Of a stretch of 64,000 nucleotides of DNA, positions 41,273 to 49,707 are shown one piece after another (positions within the stretch are counted from its first letter, which is position 1; each line of letters opens with the position of its first letter). The translations under genes and the position numbers were made by a program. Below the pieces are notes generated by a model, which was not told the DNA's origin, did not search any database, and worked only from the letters and a program-made list of their open reading frames with translations. The stretch is from assembly GCF_021044625.1 (NCBI RefSeq), contig NZ_CP087999.1, positions 4,237,001-4,301,000 on the forward strand. Reading direction: 5' to 3'. Origin of the DNA: Geomonas sp. RF6. GTDB taxonomy: Bacteria > Desulfobacterota > Desulfuromonadia > Geobacterales > Geobacteraceae.

Positions 41273-41305
41273 GTAGGCCGGAATAAGCGGAGCGTTTCCG
41301 GCAGA
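41273..41305. repeat. REP-like element, family A, single copy
   Basis: TGTAGGCCGGAATAAGCGGAGCG followed by TTTCCGGCAG matches one half of the paired element at 18361-18460. It lies between two terminators of convergent genes, a common place for REP units. Confidence 0.65.
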
Positions 41306-41353
41306 TCCCGTGGCGCGTACGACCGGAAGACCGTGCTTCATTCTCGATAAAAG

Positions 41354-41389
41354 AAAAAAGCCTGTGGCGAATGTGCCACAGGCTTTTTT
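41354..41389. terminator. Bidirectional rho-independent terminator
   Basis: AAAAAAGCCTGTGGC-GAATGT-GCCACAGGCTTTTTT is perfectly symmetric with T-runs on both strands. It lies 7 bp beyond the stop of the reverse-strand gene at 41396. Confidence 0.9.
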
Positions 41390-41395
41390 CGGCGG

Positions 41396-42106
41396 TTACT
41401 GCGTCGGTGACCGTCTCTTCCATAGTAATCCGGCGACGGTCCCCCCTGCCACGCAGAGTCCCAGGATAAGGATCTTCGTGGGGTCGCGACCGGGTGTCGG
41501 AGGCGTGGCGGGGGTAAAGGTAACGGTGTAGTCCCCCGTGGAGTTGCCGTGCGCCGGGACCTGAACGACCCCGCTCCCGTTGCTGGACAGCGCATTTTCG
41601 TTGTAGGTGATGTAATCGTGGAAGCTGAGGAGGTACCTCCCCGGCTCGAGAGTGTTTCCGACGACTTCCTCCCGTGTTGCGGAATCAGTGATTGCAAAGG
41701 TGTTCCCGTACCAGGTCACCGTCCCTCCCGGGACGAATGATCCGGTCACCGAGAAAGTGGTCTTTTCGTTCACCAGAAGGAGAAGGTCGAGGATGGAGTC
41801 GCTGAAACCTCCCCGTTCGTAGCTGTGGCGGGTCTGGAAGTGGATCTGGTATCTGTCTCCGTCGTCAATGGTGAGAGACGTCTGCGACTGTTGCGGGCCG
41901 TTTCTGATCGAGGCCACATCAAAGTATTCGTCTTCGAAATCGGGGATCCACCGTCTGCTCTCCTCGTAGCCGCCGGTCGACTGTATCCCCGCACCAGCCT
42001 TGAAGTAGCTCCCGCTCAGCAGCTGTACCGGCGTTCCCAGAACGGTTCCCCCGGCGCCTACAAGAGCCACGGCACATAGCATCACTGTTAGATCCGATGT
42101 CTTCAT
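41396..42106 (-). CDS. Exported protein with C-terminal sorting-like helix, function unknown
   Basis: The 236-residue protein has a signal peptide (about 1-25), a beta-rich domain, and a tail of Pro-Thr (PATPPTPGRDPT), one hydrophobic helix (ILILGLCVAGGTVAGLL) and the basic end WKRRSPTQ. The tail resembles PEP-CTERM-type or other C-terminal sorting signals, although the diagnostic PEP motif is not clear. The beta domain includes LTIDDGDRYQIHFQTRHSYE and looks like a carbohydrate- or matrix-associated surface domain. ATG 42106 follows GAGGAGG. A strong terminator closes the single-gene unit. Confidence 0.78.
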   Translation of the reverse strand: MKTSDLTVMLCAVALVGAGGTVLGTPVQLLSGSYFKAGAGIQSTGGYEESRRWIPDFEDEYFDVASIRNGPQQSQTSLTIDDGDRYQIHFQTRHSYERGGFSDSILDLLLLVNEKTTFSVTGSFVPGGTVTWYGNTFAITDSATREEVVGNTLEPGRYLLSFHDYITYNENALSSNGSGVVQVPAHGNSTGDYTVTFTPATPPTPGRDPTKILILGLCVAGGTVAGLLWKRRSPTQ

Positions 42107-42435
42107 TTTTCCTCCTCTGCAGGGAAGCCCCTGTTTTTCTCGCTTACCCCCCTGTGCAGACGGCAGGACGCTTTTCGGTCGAACCGCAAATCATTCATGT
42201 GCTGCATGAGGATTCTTCAATACGGGTGCCACATGCGGATGGGGGAGAGAGGGAGGAACCGCGCGGGAATCATGGAGGAACTGGTCGATGGGACGTTGGT
42301 CGCTGGCTGGGGTGGTGTTCAGAACTTGAACGATGAGGGGGCGCCTGTACCTGCTATGCACATTGATGGCGGAAAAGGGGGGATCGTCGAGGGAGGGGGG
42401 ATCTCCGGCACGTTTCAGCGGAGTCCGGAAAAGGA
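42107..42435. other. Intergenic region, nothing recognised
   Basis: About 330 bp with no supported gene. Short open frames (for example 42197-42487) have no ribosome site or family features. Confidence 0.4.
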
Positions 42436-42470
42436 GAAGGGGCGCGTCCTGGGAACGCGCCCCTTCTTTT
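42436..42470 (-). terminator. Hairpin terminator after the cytochrome gene
   Basis: GAAGGGGCGCGT / ACGCGCCCCTTC form a 12-bp stem with a 6-base loop, 40 bp after the cytochrome stop. T-rich bases occur on both sides. Confidence 0.7.
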
Positions 42471-42509
42471 TACTGCTCAGTATCTAACGTCAGAGCGCCT
42501 CGCTCGAGG

Positions 42510-43529
42510 TTACTTCGTGTGGCACTTGTCGCAGTCGCCGGTCGACCCGAAGGCGTCCTTCTGGTTGTGGCAGGCGCCGCACGATTTCCCCTGGTCCATC
42601 TGGAACATGGTGTAGTGCTTTACCCCCGCCTTGTACGGGAAGATCTTGGTGTGGCAGTCCTGGCACTTGTACATGCCGAGGTGATACTCGTGGCTGAACT
42701 TCACCGGGCCGCCGGGGTTTTTGAAGGTGATGTTCCCCGGCTTGTAACCCTTGTGGCACTTGTTGCAGTCGCCGGCCGCGCTGAAGGTGGTCTTGCCGTC
42801 ATGGCAGGCGCCGCACGATTTCCCCTTCTCCATCTGCGCCATGGTGGCGTGTTTCACCCCTGCCTGGTACGGGAAGAGCTTCGTGTGGCACTCCTTGCAG
42901 CTGTAGGCGGCGGTGTGAACCTTGTGGCTGAAGAGGGCAGGGGCGATCCCCTTGGACTTGAAGGTGATCTCCCGCGTCTTCATCCCCTTGTGGCAGTTGC
43001 CGCAGTTTCCGGCAGCGGTGAACGCCTTCTTGTCGTTGTGGCAGGCGCCGCAGCTTTTCCCTTTTTCCATCTCGGCCATGGTGACGTGCTGTCCGGTAAT
43101 GATCGTCTTGCCGTTGTGGCACGCCTTGCACTTCCCGCCGAGCTTTGCGAGGTGAGAGGAGTGGCTGAAGGTCGCGTCGGGCGCGCCCTTCATGCTGTAC
43201 TCTATGTCGCGCGCCTTCCCTTTGTGACAGTTGACACAGTCTTTGTCAGTCGCAACGCTGAAGGCCTTCACACCGGTGTGACACGCACCACAGGACTTGG
43301 TCTTTTCCATCTCCTGCATGGTGTAGTGCCGACGATCTTTCAGATCGTAGATGGTGTTGTGGCAGATCCGGCAATTGTTGTTATATTGCTTCAGGTGAAT
43401 GTCGTGACTGAATGTGACAGGATCAGCATTCTTGAAAGAATACTTGATGTCCTTGGTCTCTTTCGCAAGGAGCATCTGCGGGGCGGCACAGAGAAGTAGT
43501 ACAGTGAGGATGGCGACACGAAACTGCAT
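42510..43529 (-). CDS. Dodecahaem c-type cytochrome made of four c7-like triheme modules
   Basis: The 339-residue protein has a signal peptide (1-22) and twelve CxxCH haem motifs. They fall in four units of about 75 residues, each with an FSHxxH ligand segment, a first CxxCH, then MxxMEKGKSCGACH, and a third DCxxCHKG. This is the class III cytochrome c7 fold (PF14522-like), as in periplasmic PpcA, repeated four times. Geobacter dodecahaem proteins such as GSU1996 have the same kind of layout. It would be a periplasmic electron wire or capacitor for metal or electrode reduction. There is no membrane anchor. ATG 43529 follows AAGGAG. Confidence 0.94.
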   Translation of the reverse strand: MQFRVAILTVLLLCAAPQMLLAKETKDIKYSFKNADPVTFSHDIHLKQYNNNCRICHNTIYDLKDRRHYTMQEMEKTKSCGACHTGVKAFSVATDKDCVNCHKGKARDIEYSMKGAPDATFSHSSHLAKLGGKCKACHNGKTIITGQHVTMAEMEKGKSCGACHNDKKAFTAAGNCGNCHKGMKTREITFKSKGIAPALFSHKVHTAAYSCKECHTKLFPYQAGVKHATMAQMEKGKSCGACHDGKTTFSAAGDCNKCHKGYKPGNITFKNPGGPVKFSHEYHLGMYKCQDCHTKIFPYKAGVKHYTMFQMDQGKSCGACHNQKDAFGSTGDCDKCHTK

Positions 43530-43801
43530 GAAGATACTCCTTGAAAACAGGGATTAATAAAGAGGTGTCGGCGGGGCAACAGCCGGGTAGTATACACACC
43601 CGCTCAGGGGGCGTCAAATTAAAAAATTGTCTTTTAATACCGCAGATTACTGCTGCAACTCTCCTCTTTTTCCTGCACTTTGGCGGGGCTCACAGTACTA
43701 TCTATAGTAGGTACTGGAAGAGCCGCATCTCTCCCGACCGGTCACCTTTTGAGGACGGTGGCGGGAGAGGAAACGAGGAGTCGCAGGTCGTGGGGGAAGT
43801 C

Positions 43802-44374
43802 ATGAGAAGAGTAGCCCTTATCACAGTTCTGTTGCTGCAGATGCCTCTCATCTGCCAGGGCGCCCCGGTATACGAGTGGAAAGACAGCCGGGGCGTCCTT
43901 CATTTTACCGACAACATAAAGAACGTCCCAAACAGCTATCGCGACAAGGTCCGGGTGCGCGATTTCGGACCGCCGGAGCCGTCGCCGCAAGGTGCGCCTG
44001 GCGGGGCGGTCGGTGGGGGTACCGGCGGTGCGCCTGGCGGCTCCACCGCACCCGCACAGACCCTTCCCTCTGTCGTTGGAAAACCTTCCGGCGACACCTA
44101 TGGCGGCCGCACCGGGCTCTGGTGGCGCAGCCGCTTCGAGACCGCGCGCACCCAGATCGCCACCTTGCAAAACGGCCTCTCGGCAAAGCAGCAGCGGCTG
44201 ACCGAGTCGCGCCGGCGACACGTCATTTTCCAGCGTCCGAAGGACCGGGTCGCCTCGAACGAGCTCGCCGCGGAGATCGACAAGGACCAGGCGAGGATAA
44301 CGGAGCTTCAGGAGGAGTTGAAGATCCTCCAGCAGGAAGCTGACCGCGCCGGCGTGCCCGCGGAATGGCGCTAG
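43802..44374 (+). CDS. Exported DUF4124-domain protein with coiled coil
   Basis: The 190-residue protein has a signal peptide (MRRVALITVLLLQMPLICQG), then a short DUF4124 domain: VYEWKDSRGVLHFTDNIKNVP. A Gly/Pro/Ala-rich linker leads to a C-terminal helical part with coiled-coil character (NELAAEIDKDQARITELQEE). DUF4124 is found in many periplasmic proteins of unknown role. ATG 43802 follows GGGGGAAG; upstream in-frame codons lack a signal sequence. It precedes nadC by 87 bp on the same strand without a clear functional tie. Confidence 0.85.
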   Translation: MRRVALITVLLLQMPLICQGAPVYEWKDSRGVLHFTDNIKNVPNSYRDKVRVRDFGPPEPSPQGAPGGAVGGGTGGAPGGSTAPAQTLPSVVGKPSGDTYGGRTGLWWRSRFETARTQIATLQNGLSAKQQRLTESRRRHVIFQRPKDRVASNELAAEIDKDQARITELQEELKILQQEADRAGVPAEWR

Positions 44375-44461
44375 GCGGGGCTCTGCATTGTCATTAATAG
44401 CGGTTGCGGGGTATGTTAACCTGTGCTATAAAAAAAGCCTCTTTACAACGAGGAGTAATAG

Positions 44462-45292
44462 ATGCAGGGACTTGACCGTATTATTGAGAATGCGCTCGCC
44501 GAGGACATTCACACTGGCGACATTACCACACTTGCCGTGCTTTCCGCGCCGCGCACCATGCGTGCCCGCCTCATCGCGAAGGAGCCGATGGTCCTTGCCG
44601 GGATAGCGGTTGCGCGTCGCGTTTTCGAGCTCGTCGATCCCTCCCTTTCGTTCCAGGCGCATTTTTCCGACGGCGAAAAGCTCGCCAAGGGCGACCTGAT
44701 AGCTGAAGTAACCGGCGACGCCGCATCCCTCCTGCAGGGGGAGCGGGTGAGCCTCAACCTCATGCAGCGCATGTGCGGCATCGCCACCCAGACCGCGCAG
44801 TACGTGCAGGAGCTCGACGGTACCTCGGCGCGCGTCGTGGACACCAGGAAGACCACCCCGGGGCTCAGGGTGCTGGAGAAGTACGCGGTGCGCGTCGGCG
44901 GCGGCACGAACCACCGCACCGGGCTCTACGACGGAGTTCTCATCAAGGAAAATCACATCGCGGCAGCGGGGGGGATCGCCAATGCGGTGCGCATGGCCCG
45001 CGCCTACATCCCGCACACCCTGAAGATAGAGGTGGAGACGGAGACGCTGGACGATGTAAAGCAGGCGCTGGAGGCGGGCGCCGACATCATCATGCTCGAC
45101 AACATGACCAATGACGAGATGCGCGAGGCGGTGCAACTTATCGCCGGGAGGGCGCTGGTGGAGGCTTCCGGCGGCGTGAACCTCCAGACCATCAGGGGGA
45201 TCGCCCAGACCGGTGTGGACATCATCTCCGTCGGGGCTCTGACCCACTCGGTCCGCGCGATGGATATCTCCATGCTGATGGAGGAGTATTGA
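44462..45292 (+). CDS. nadC: Nicotinate-nucleotide pyrophosphorylase (quinolinate phosphoribosyltransferase)
   Basis: NadC turns quinolinate and PRPP into nicotinate mononucleotide in de novo NAD synthesis. The 276-residue protein has the family sites: EDIHTGDITT near the start, RVVDTRKTTPGLRVLEKYAV (substrate Arg and Lys), GGGTNHRTGLYDGVLIKENH, and EVETETLDD with IIMLDNM and EASGGV in the barrel. ATG 44462 follows GAGGAG. The stop overlaps the birA start (ATTGA), so NAD and biotin genes are co-translated. Confidence 0.96.
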   Translation: MQGLDRIIENALAEDIHTGDITTLAVLSAPRTMRARLIAKEPMVLAGIAVARRVFELVDPSLSFQAHFSDGEKLAKGDLIAEVTGDAASLLQGERVSLNLMQRMCGIATQTAQYVQELDGTSARVVDTRKTTPGLRVLEKYAVRVGGGTNHRTGLYDGVLIKENHIAAAGGIANAVRMARAYIPHTLKIEVETETLDDVKQALEAGADIIMLDNMTNDEMREAVQLIAGRALVEASGGVNLQTIRGIAQTGVDIISVGALTHSVRAMDISMLMEEY

Positions 45293-46278
45293 GCAGAGCA
45301 GGGGTGGACGAGAGGATACTGCACTTTTTGCGCGAGACCGAGGGATTCCTTTCCGGTGAAGAGTTGAGCGCGCGTCTTGGGGTATCCCGTACCGCCATCT
45401 GGAAGCACATCAAGGGGCTGCGCCTGAAGGGGTACCGGATAAACGCGGTCCCCGCGAAGGGGTACTCCCTTCTGTCCCCCGCCGATCTCCTCGCCCCGAT
45501 GGACATAGGCTCCGGGCTCGCCACCCGCCGGGTCGGGCGTGAGATCATCTGCCTCAAGGAGATCGATTCCACCAACACCCACGCCTTCAGGCTCGCCGAA
45601 GAAGGGGCCGCCGAGGGGACCGTCGTGCTGGCGGATACCCAGACAGCGGGGAAGGGGAGGCTCGGGCGCACCTGGCTCTCCCCCCCCGGAGTCAATCTTT
45701 ACTGCTCGGTGATACTGCGCCCACCCATTGCACCGCTTGCCGCCTGTCAGCTAACCTTTCTCTCCGTGGTTGCCGTGGCCCGGGCCGTGGAAAAGTGCAC
45801 CACACTGGTCTCCGAGATCAAGTGGCCCAACGATCTCCTCGTTTCGGGAAAGAAGGTATGCGGTCTCCTGAACGAGATGAACGCGGAGACAGAGCAGGTG
45901 AACTTCGTGGTGCTGGGGATCGGGGTGAACCTGAACATGACCGCGGAGCAGTTAGGCAACGGGCTGCGCCACCCGGCGACCTCACTGATGGAAGAGGGTG
46001 GAGTCGCCGTCGACCGGGTAGCTTTCACCCGCGTTCTCCTGGAAGAGCTGGACTCCCTGTACGATCTTTTCCTCACCCAGGGGGAGAGGCCGGTGCGTGA
46101 GGAGTGGCTGGCGCGCTCGGACCTGCGGGATCGCGGAGTCACAGTTGTCATGGGGGACCGGGTCCTGCAGGGCGTGGCGCGCGGGGTGGACCAGTTCGGC
46201 GCGCTGCTGGTGGAGCGGCCGGATGGCGCCGTGGAGACGGTGCTTTCCGGGGATGTGACGCTGCAGAAGAGGGCGTAG
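45289..46278 (+). CDS. birA: Biotin-[acetyl-CoA-carboxylase] ligase and biotin repressor BirA
   Basis: The 329-residue protein is the two-domain form. An N-terminal winged helix (LSGEELSARLGVSRTAIWKH, residues ~20-40) binds DNA, and the ligase domain has STNTHAFRLAEEG, the biotin loop TAGKGRLGRTWLSPPG and KWPNDLLVSGKKVCG. It activates biotin to biotinyl-AMP, attaches it to carboxylases, and may repress biotin genes. The start is TTG 45289 overlapping the nadC stop. A 9-bp tandem repeat follows 12 bp after the stop, before coaX. Confidence 0.95.
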   Translation: MSRAGVDERILHFLRETEGFLSGEELSARLGVSRTAIWKHIKGLRLKGYRINAVPAKGYSLLSPADLLAPMDIGSGLATRRVGREIICLKEIDSTNTHAFRLAEEGAAEGTVVLADTQTAGKGRLGRTWLSPPGVNLYCSVILRPPIAPLAACQLTFLSVVAVARAVEKCTTLVSEIKWPNDLLVSGKKVCGLLNEMNAETEQVNFVVLGIGVNLNMTAEQLGNGLRHPATSLMEEGGVAVDRVAFTRVLLEELDSLYDLFLTQGERPVREEWLARSDLRDRGVTVVMGDRVLQGVARGVDQFGALLVERPDGAVETVLSGDVTLQKRA

Positions 46279-46290
46279 CACCGAGATCGG

Positions 46291-46371
46291 ACTGGTCCGA
46301 CTGGTCTGACTGGTCTGACTGGTCTGACTGGTCTGACTGGTCTGACTGGTCTGACTGGTCTGACTGGTCCG
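46291..46371 (+). repeat. 9-bp tandem repeat, nine units, between birA and coaX
   Basis: ACTGGTCTG is repeated without gaps. Nine units run from 46291 to 46371; the first and last have ACTGGTCCG and the seven between are identical. It ends 46 bp before the TTG start of coaX and lies in the leader or spacer. Identity of the inner units suggests an active, length-variable array. A multiple of 3 keeps any frame through it open, but no gene is supported there. Confidence 0.95.
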
Positions 46372-46417
46372 CCGAAGTATATATATTGAAGCACTGCTAT
46401 GTGAGGAGGGGTATCTT

Positions 46418-47182
46418 TTGCTGCTGGTGATCGATGTTGGCAACAGCAATATCGTGTTGGGAATCTACGACGAGAAGAGGCTTGTCCGTGACTGGCGCGT
46501 GTCCACCGACAAATCGAGGACCGCGGACGAATACGGCATCCTCTTTCACGATCTCTTTCGCCTCGCCGACATCGGTTTCGGCGATGTGAGCGATATCATC
46601 ATCTCCTCCGTGGTCCCCACCCTCACCGGCGTCCTCGAAAGGCTCGCCCAGCAGTACTTCGGCATCACCCCCTACATCGTCGGACCCGGCATCAAGACAG
46701 GGATGCCGATCCATTACGACAACCCGAAGGAAGTCGGCGCCGACCGCATCGTGAACGCCATCGCGGGGTTCGAGAAACACCGCCGGGCGCTCATCATCGT
46801 CGACTTCGGCACCGCCACCACCTTTGACTACGTCAACAGGAAGGGGGAGTACTGCGGCGGCGCCATCGCCCCCGGACTCATGATCTCCATGGAGGCGCTC
46901 TTCCAGAAGGCGAGCAAGTTGCCCCGGGTTGAGATCGTGCGCCCACCGACGATCATCGCGAAGAACACGGTGAACTCCATGCAGGCCGGGATCTTCTTCG
47001 GCTACGTGGGACTGGTCGACGGCATCGTGCAGCGCATGCAGGCGGACGGCAAGGAGTCGGCAAAGGTCATCGCCACCGGCGGGCTCGCCTCCCTCATCGC
47101 GCCGGAGTCGAACACCATCGAGGAGGTCGACGAGTTCCTCACCCTCGAGGGGCTGAGGATCATCTACCAGAGGAACAAGTAG
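46418..47182 (+). CDS. coaX: Type III pantothenate kinase
   Basis: CoaX phosphorylates pantothenate in the first step of coenzyme A synthesis. The 254-residue ASKHA-fold protein has [17 protein letters not shown] (phosphate 1), [33 protein letters not shown] and GGAIAPGL, and ATGGLA near the end. The start is TTG 46418; GGAGGGG is six bases upstream and the product begins at the conserved strand. It follows birA on the same strand with the 9-bp repeat between them, so these three cofactor genes may share a transcript. Confidence 0.94.
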   Translation: MLLVIDVGNSNIVLGIYDEKRLVRDWRVSTDKSRTADEYGILFHDLFRLADIGFGDVSDIIISSVVPTLTGVLERLAQQYFGITPYIVGPGIKTGMPIHYDNPKEVGADRIVNAIAGFEKHRRALIIVDFGTATTFDYVNRKGEYCGGAIAPGLMISMEALFQKASKLPRVEIVRPPTIIAKNTVNSMQAGIFFGYVGLVDGIVQRMQADGKESAKVIATGGLASLIAPESNTIEEVDEFLTLEGLRIIYQRNK

Positions 47183-47352
47183 CACGCTCCGGGTGAAGTT
47201 CAAAATCTGAAACAGGGATGAGAGGAGGTTTCCGGGAAAAAATCACGCACATCACAGCACATCGTTGAAGGTCAGTCGTTGTTCTTGCTCACGTCTGTAA
47301 CGGTTTGGGAAAACTCAAACCGACTCTAACTGTAATCGTTTAGGGGGGCGCT

Positions 47353-49452
47353 ATGGGAAGGTATGAGACATCGAGGCTGAGAAACCTGGGTATTGTAGCT
47401 CACGGAGGTGCGGGAAAAACCTCGCTTGCGGAGGCGATTCTCTTCAACACCGGCATGATCGACCGCCTCGGCAGGGTCGACGACGGCACCTCGACGATGG
47501 ATTTTGAACCGGAGGAGATCAAGAGAAAGATCTCCATCACCTCTTCGCTGGACCACTGCGAGTGGAAGACCTGCTCCATTCACCTCGTCGACACCCCGGG
47601 CTACGGCAACTTCATCGCCGACACCCGCGCCTGCATGAGGGCTCTCGACTGCGCCGTCGTTCTCCTCTCCGCCATCTCCGGCGTGAAGGTGCAGACCGAA
47701 GAGGTCTGGGAGTGGGCGAACGAATTCGAGGTTGCGCGCATCGCCTTCGTCAACAAGATGGACCGCGAGAGGGCGAACTTCTTGCGCGCCATAGACGACA
47801 TGGAGAAGGCGCTCGGGGCCCGCGGCGTGGCGATCCAGATGCCCCTCGGATCGGAGGAGAACTTCTCCGGCGTCATCGACCTCGTGAAGATGAAGGCGTA
47901 CCGTTACGAGAAGGACCTCTCGGGAAGCTTCGGCGAAACGGAAATTCCCGCGGAGTACCTTGCCGAGGCAACGCGCCTGCGTGAGCGGATGGTGGAGACG
48001 GTGGCCGAGGCGTACGACGCCCTTACCGAGAAGTTTCTGGAGACAGGGGACCTGACCGAGGAGGAGATTCTCGACGGGCTCAGAGTCGGCACGCTGCGCA
48101 ACACCTTCACCCCGGTACTGTGCGGTTCCGCCACCATGAATATAGGGGTCGCGCAGCTCCTTGACGCGGTATGCGGCTATCTCCCTTCTCCGCTTGATCG
48201 CACCCCGGCGGTGGGGACGAAGCCTGGCTCCGACGAGATCCTGGAGCGCAAGCCCTCGGAGAGCGAGCCGTTCTCCGCGCAGGTCTTCAAGACGACCTCC
48301 GACCCCTACACCGGAAAGATCACCATCTTCCGCGTCTTCTCCGGCGTGCTCAACTCCGACTCGGTGGTGTACAACTCCTCCAAGGGGGTCCAGGAGCGCA
48401 TCGGGCAGATCTACGAGCTCGAAGGGAAGAAGCAGCACCCGATAAAGCAGGCGGTGGCAGGGGACATCGTGGCGGTCTCGAAGCTCAAGGAGACGGTTAC
48501 CGGAGACACCCTCTGCGAAGAGGGGAAGCCGATCGTCTATGAGCCCGCGAAGCTCCTGCAGCCGGTCATCTCCTACGCCATCGCGCCGAAAACGAAGGCG
48601 GACGAGGACAAGATCCACTCCGCACTCGCCCGCATCATCGAGGAAGAGCCGACCATGGAGACGCACCGCGATCCCCAGACGAAGGAGTTCATCATCTCCG
48701 GGATGGGGCAGGTGCATCTCGAAGTCATCGTGGAGAAGATGAAGCGCAAGTTCGGCGTCGACGTGATCCTGAAGACGCCGAAGGTACCGTACCTCGAAAC
48801 GGTGCGCGGCTCCGCGAAGGTACAGGGGAAATACAAGAAGCAGTCGGGGGGGCGCGGCCAGTACGGAGACTGCTGGATCGAGATCACCCCGACCGGGCGC
48901 GGCGAAGGGTACCAGTTCGAGGACAAGATCGTGGGCGGCGTCATTCCGCGCCAGTACATCCCCGCTGTCGACCGCGGCATCCAGGATGCGGCAAAGGAGG
49001 GGTTCCTCGCCGGCTACCCCGTGGTCGACTTCAAGGTCGCCCTTTTCGACGGTTCGTTCCACACCGTCGACTCCTCAGAGCTTGCCTTCAAGGTCGCGGG
49101 GTCGATGGCATTCAAGAAGGCGATGGAGCAGTGCAAGCCGGTGCTCCTCGAGCCTATCATGAATATGAAGATAACGGTGCCGGACGAGAACATGGGCGAC
49201 GTCATCGGCGACCTGAACTCCAGGCGCGGCAAGGTCGTGGGGGTGGAGCCGAAAGCGAACTCCCAGATCATCCGTGCCGTCGTCCCGATGTCGGAGGTGT
49301 TGACCTACTCCAACGACCTCCGCTCCATGACCAGTGACCGCGGCATGTTCTCGGCGGAGTTCTCGCACTACGAAGAGGTCCCGTCCCACCTGAGCCAGAA
49401 GATCATCACGGAGTCACAGAAGGGTGCCACGAACGGGAAGAACGGACACTAG
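47353..49452 (+). CDS. fusA: Elongation factor G-like GTPase (EF-G paralogue type)
   Basis: The 699-residue protein has all EF-G domains: GTPase, domain II, and domains III-V. The P-loop reads AHGGAGKTSL instead of AHIDAGKTT, the G3 motif is DTPGY (Tyr84) in place of DTPGH, and G4 is NKMD (134-137). The His of DTPGH drives GTP hydrolysis in canonical EF-G, so this protein belongs to the divergent EF-G2/FusA2-like group and may not be the main translocase. It is the only EF-G gene visible here and is not next to rpsL/rpsG/tuf. Ribosome binding is likely; the precise step is unknown. Confidence 0.9.
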   Translation: MGRYETSRLRNLGIVAHGGAGKTSLAEAILFNTGMIDRLGRVDDGTSTMDFEPEEIKRKISITSSLDHCEWKTCSIHLVDTPGYGNFIADTRACMRALDCAVVLLSAISGVKVQTEEVWEWANEFEVARIAFVNKMDRERANFLRAIDDMEKALGARGVAIQMPLGSEENFSGVIDLVKMKAYRYEKDLSGSFGETEIPAEYLAEATRLRERMVETVAEAYDALTEKFLETGDLTEEEILDGLRVGTLRNTFTPVLCGSATMNIGVAQLLDAVCGYLPSPLDRTPAVGTKPGSDEILERKPSESEPFSAQVFKTTSDPYTGKITIFRVFSGVLNSDSVVYNSSKGVQERIGQIYELEGKKQHPIKQAVAGDIVAVSKLKETVTGDTLCEEGKPIVYEPAKLLQPVISYAIAPKTKADEDKIHSALARIIEEEPTMETHRDPQTKEFIISGMGQVHLEVIVEKMKRKFGVDVILKTPKVPYLETVRGSAKVQGKYKKQSGGRGQYGDCWIEITPTGRGEGYQFEDKIVGGVIPRQYIPAVDRGIQDAAKEGFLAGYPVVDFKVALFDGSFHTVDSSELAFKVAGSMAFKKAMEQCKPVLLEPIMNMKITVPDENMGDVIGDLNSRRGKVVGVEPKANSQIIRAVVPMSEVLTYSNDLRSMTSDRGMFSAEFSHYEEVPSHLSQKIITESQKGATNGKNGH

Positions 49453-49490
49453 GGAAGCACGGTTCACCTCAAAAGAAACGCACTACCCAA

Positions 49491-49527
49491 GGCGGCGCGT
49501 TCCCCCGAACGCGCTTTGCCTGTTTTT
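49491..49527 (+). terminator. Rho-independent terminator after the EF-G-like gene
   Basis: GCGCGTTC-CCCC-GAACGCGC extended by GGC/GCC is followed by TGTTTTTG, about 40 bp after the stop. Confidence 0.8.
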
Positions 49528-49707
49528 GCCGCAGCCAAAAAAGCCGTCCGGAAGTTCCGGCGGGGCCGCCGTCTGTGCTGATACGGGCGCAGCAAATTCC
49601 GCTGTAAAGTGCTAACATCACACGTTTGAAAGCTGCAGATGCACCGCGTGGTTCCGGCGGCCAGGCAGTAAGTATCACTTAAGGAAACGCAAGGGAGGAA
49701 GTTGTCG

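Noticed and set aside
46291-46371. CRISPR array or coding repeat
   Set aside because: The 9-bp units are contiguous with no spacers, and no frame through them has a supported start or stop context.
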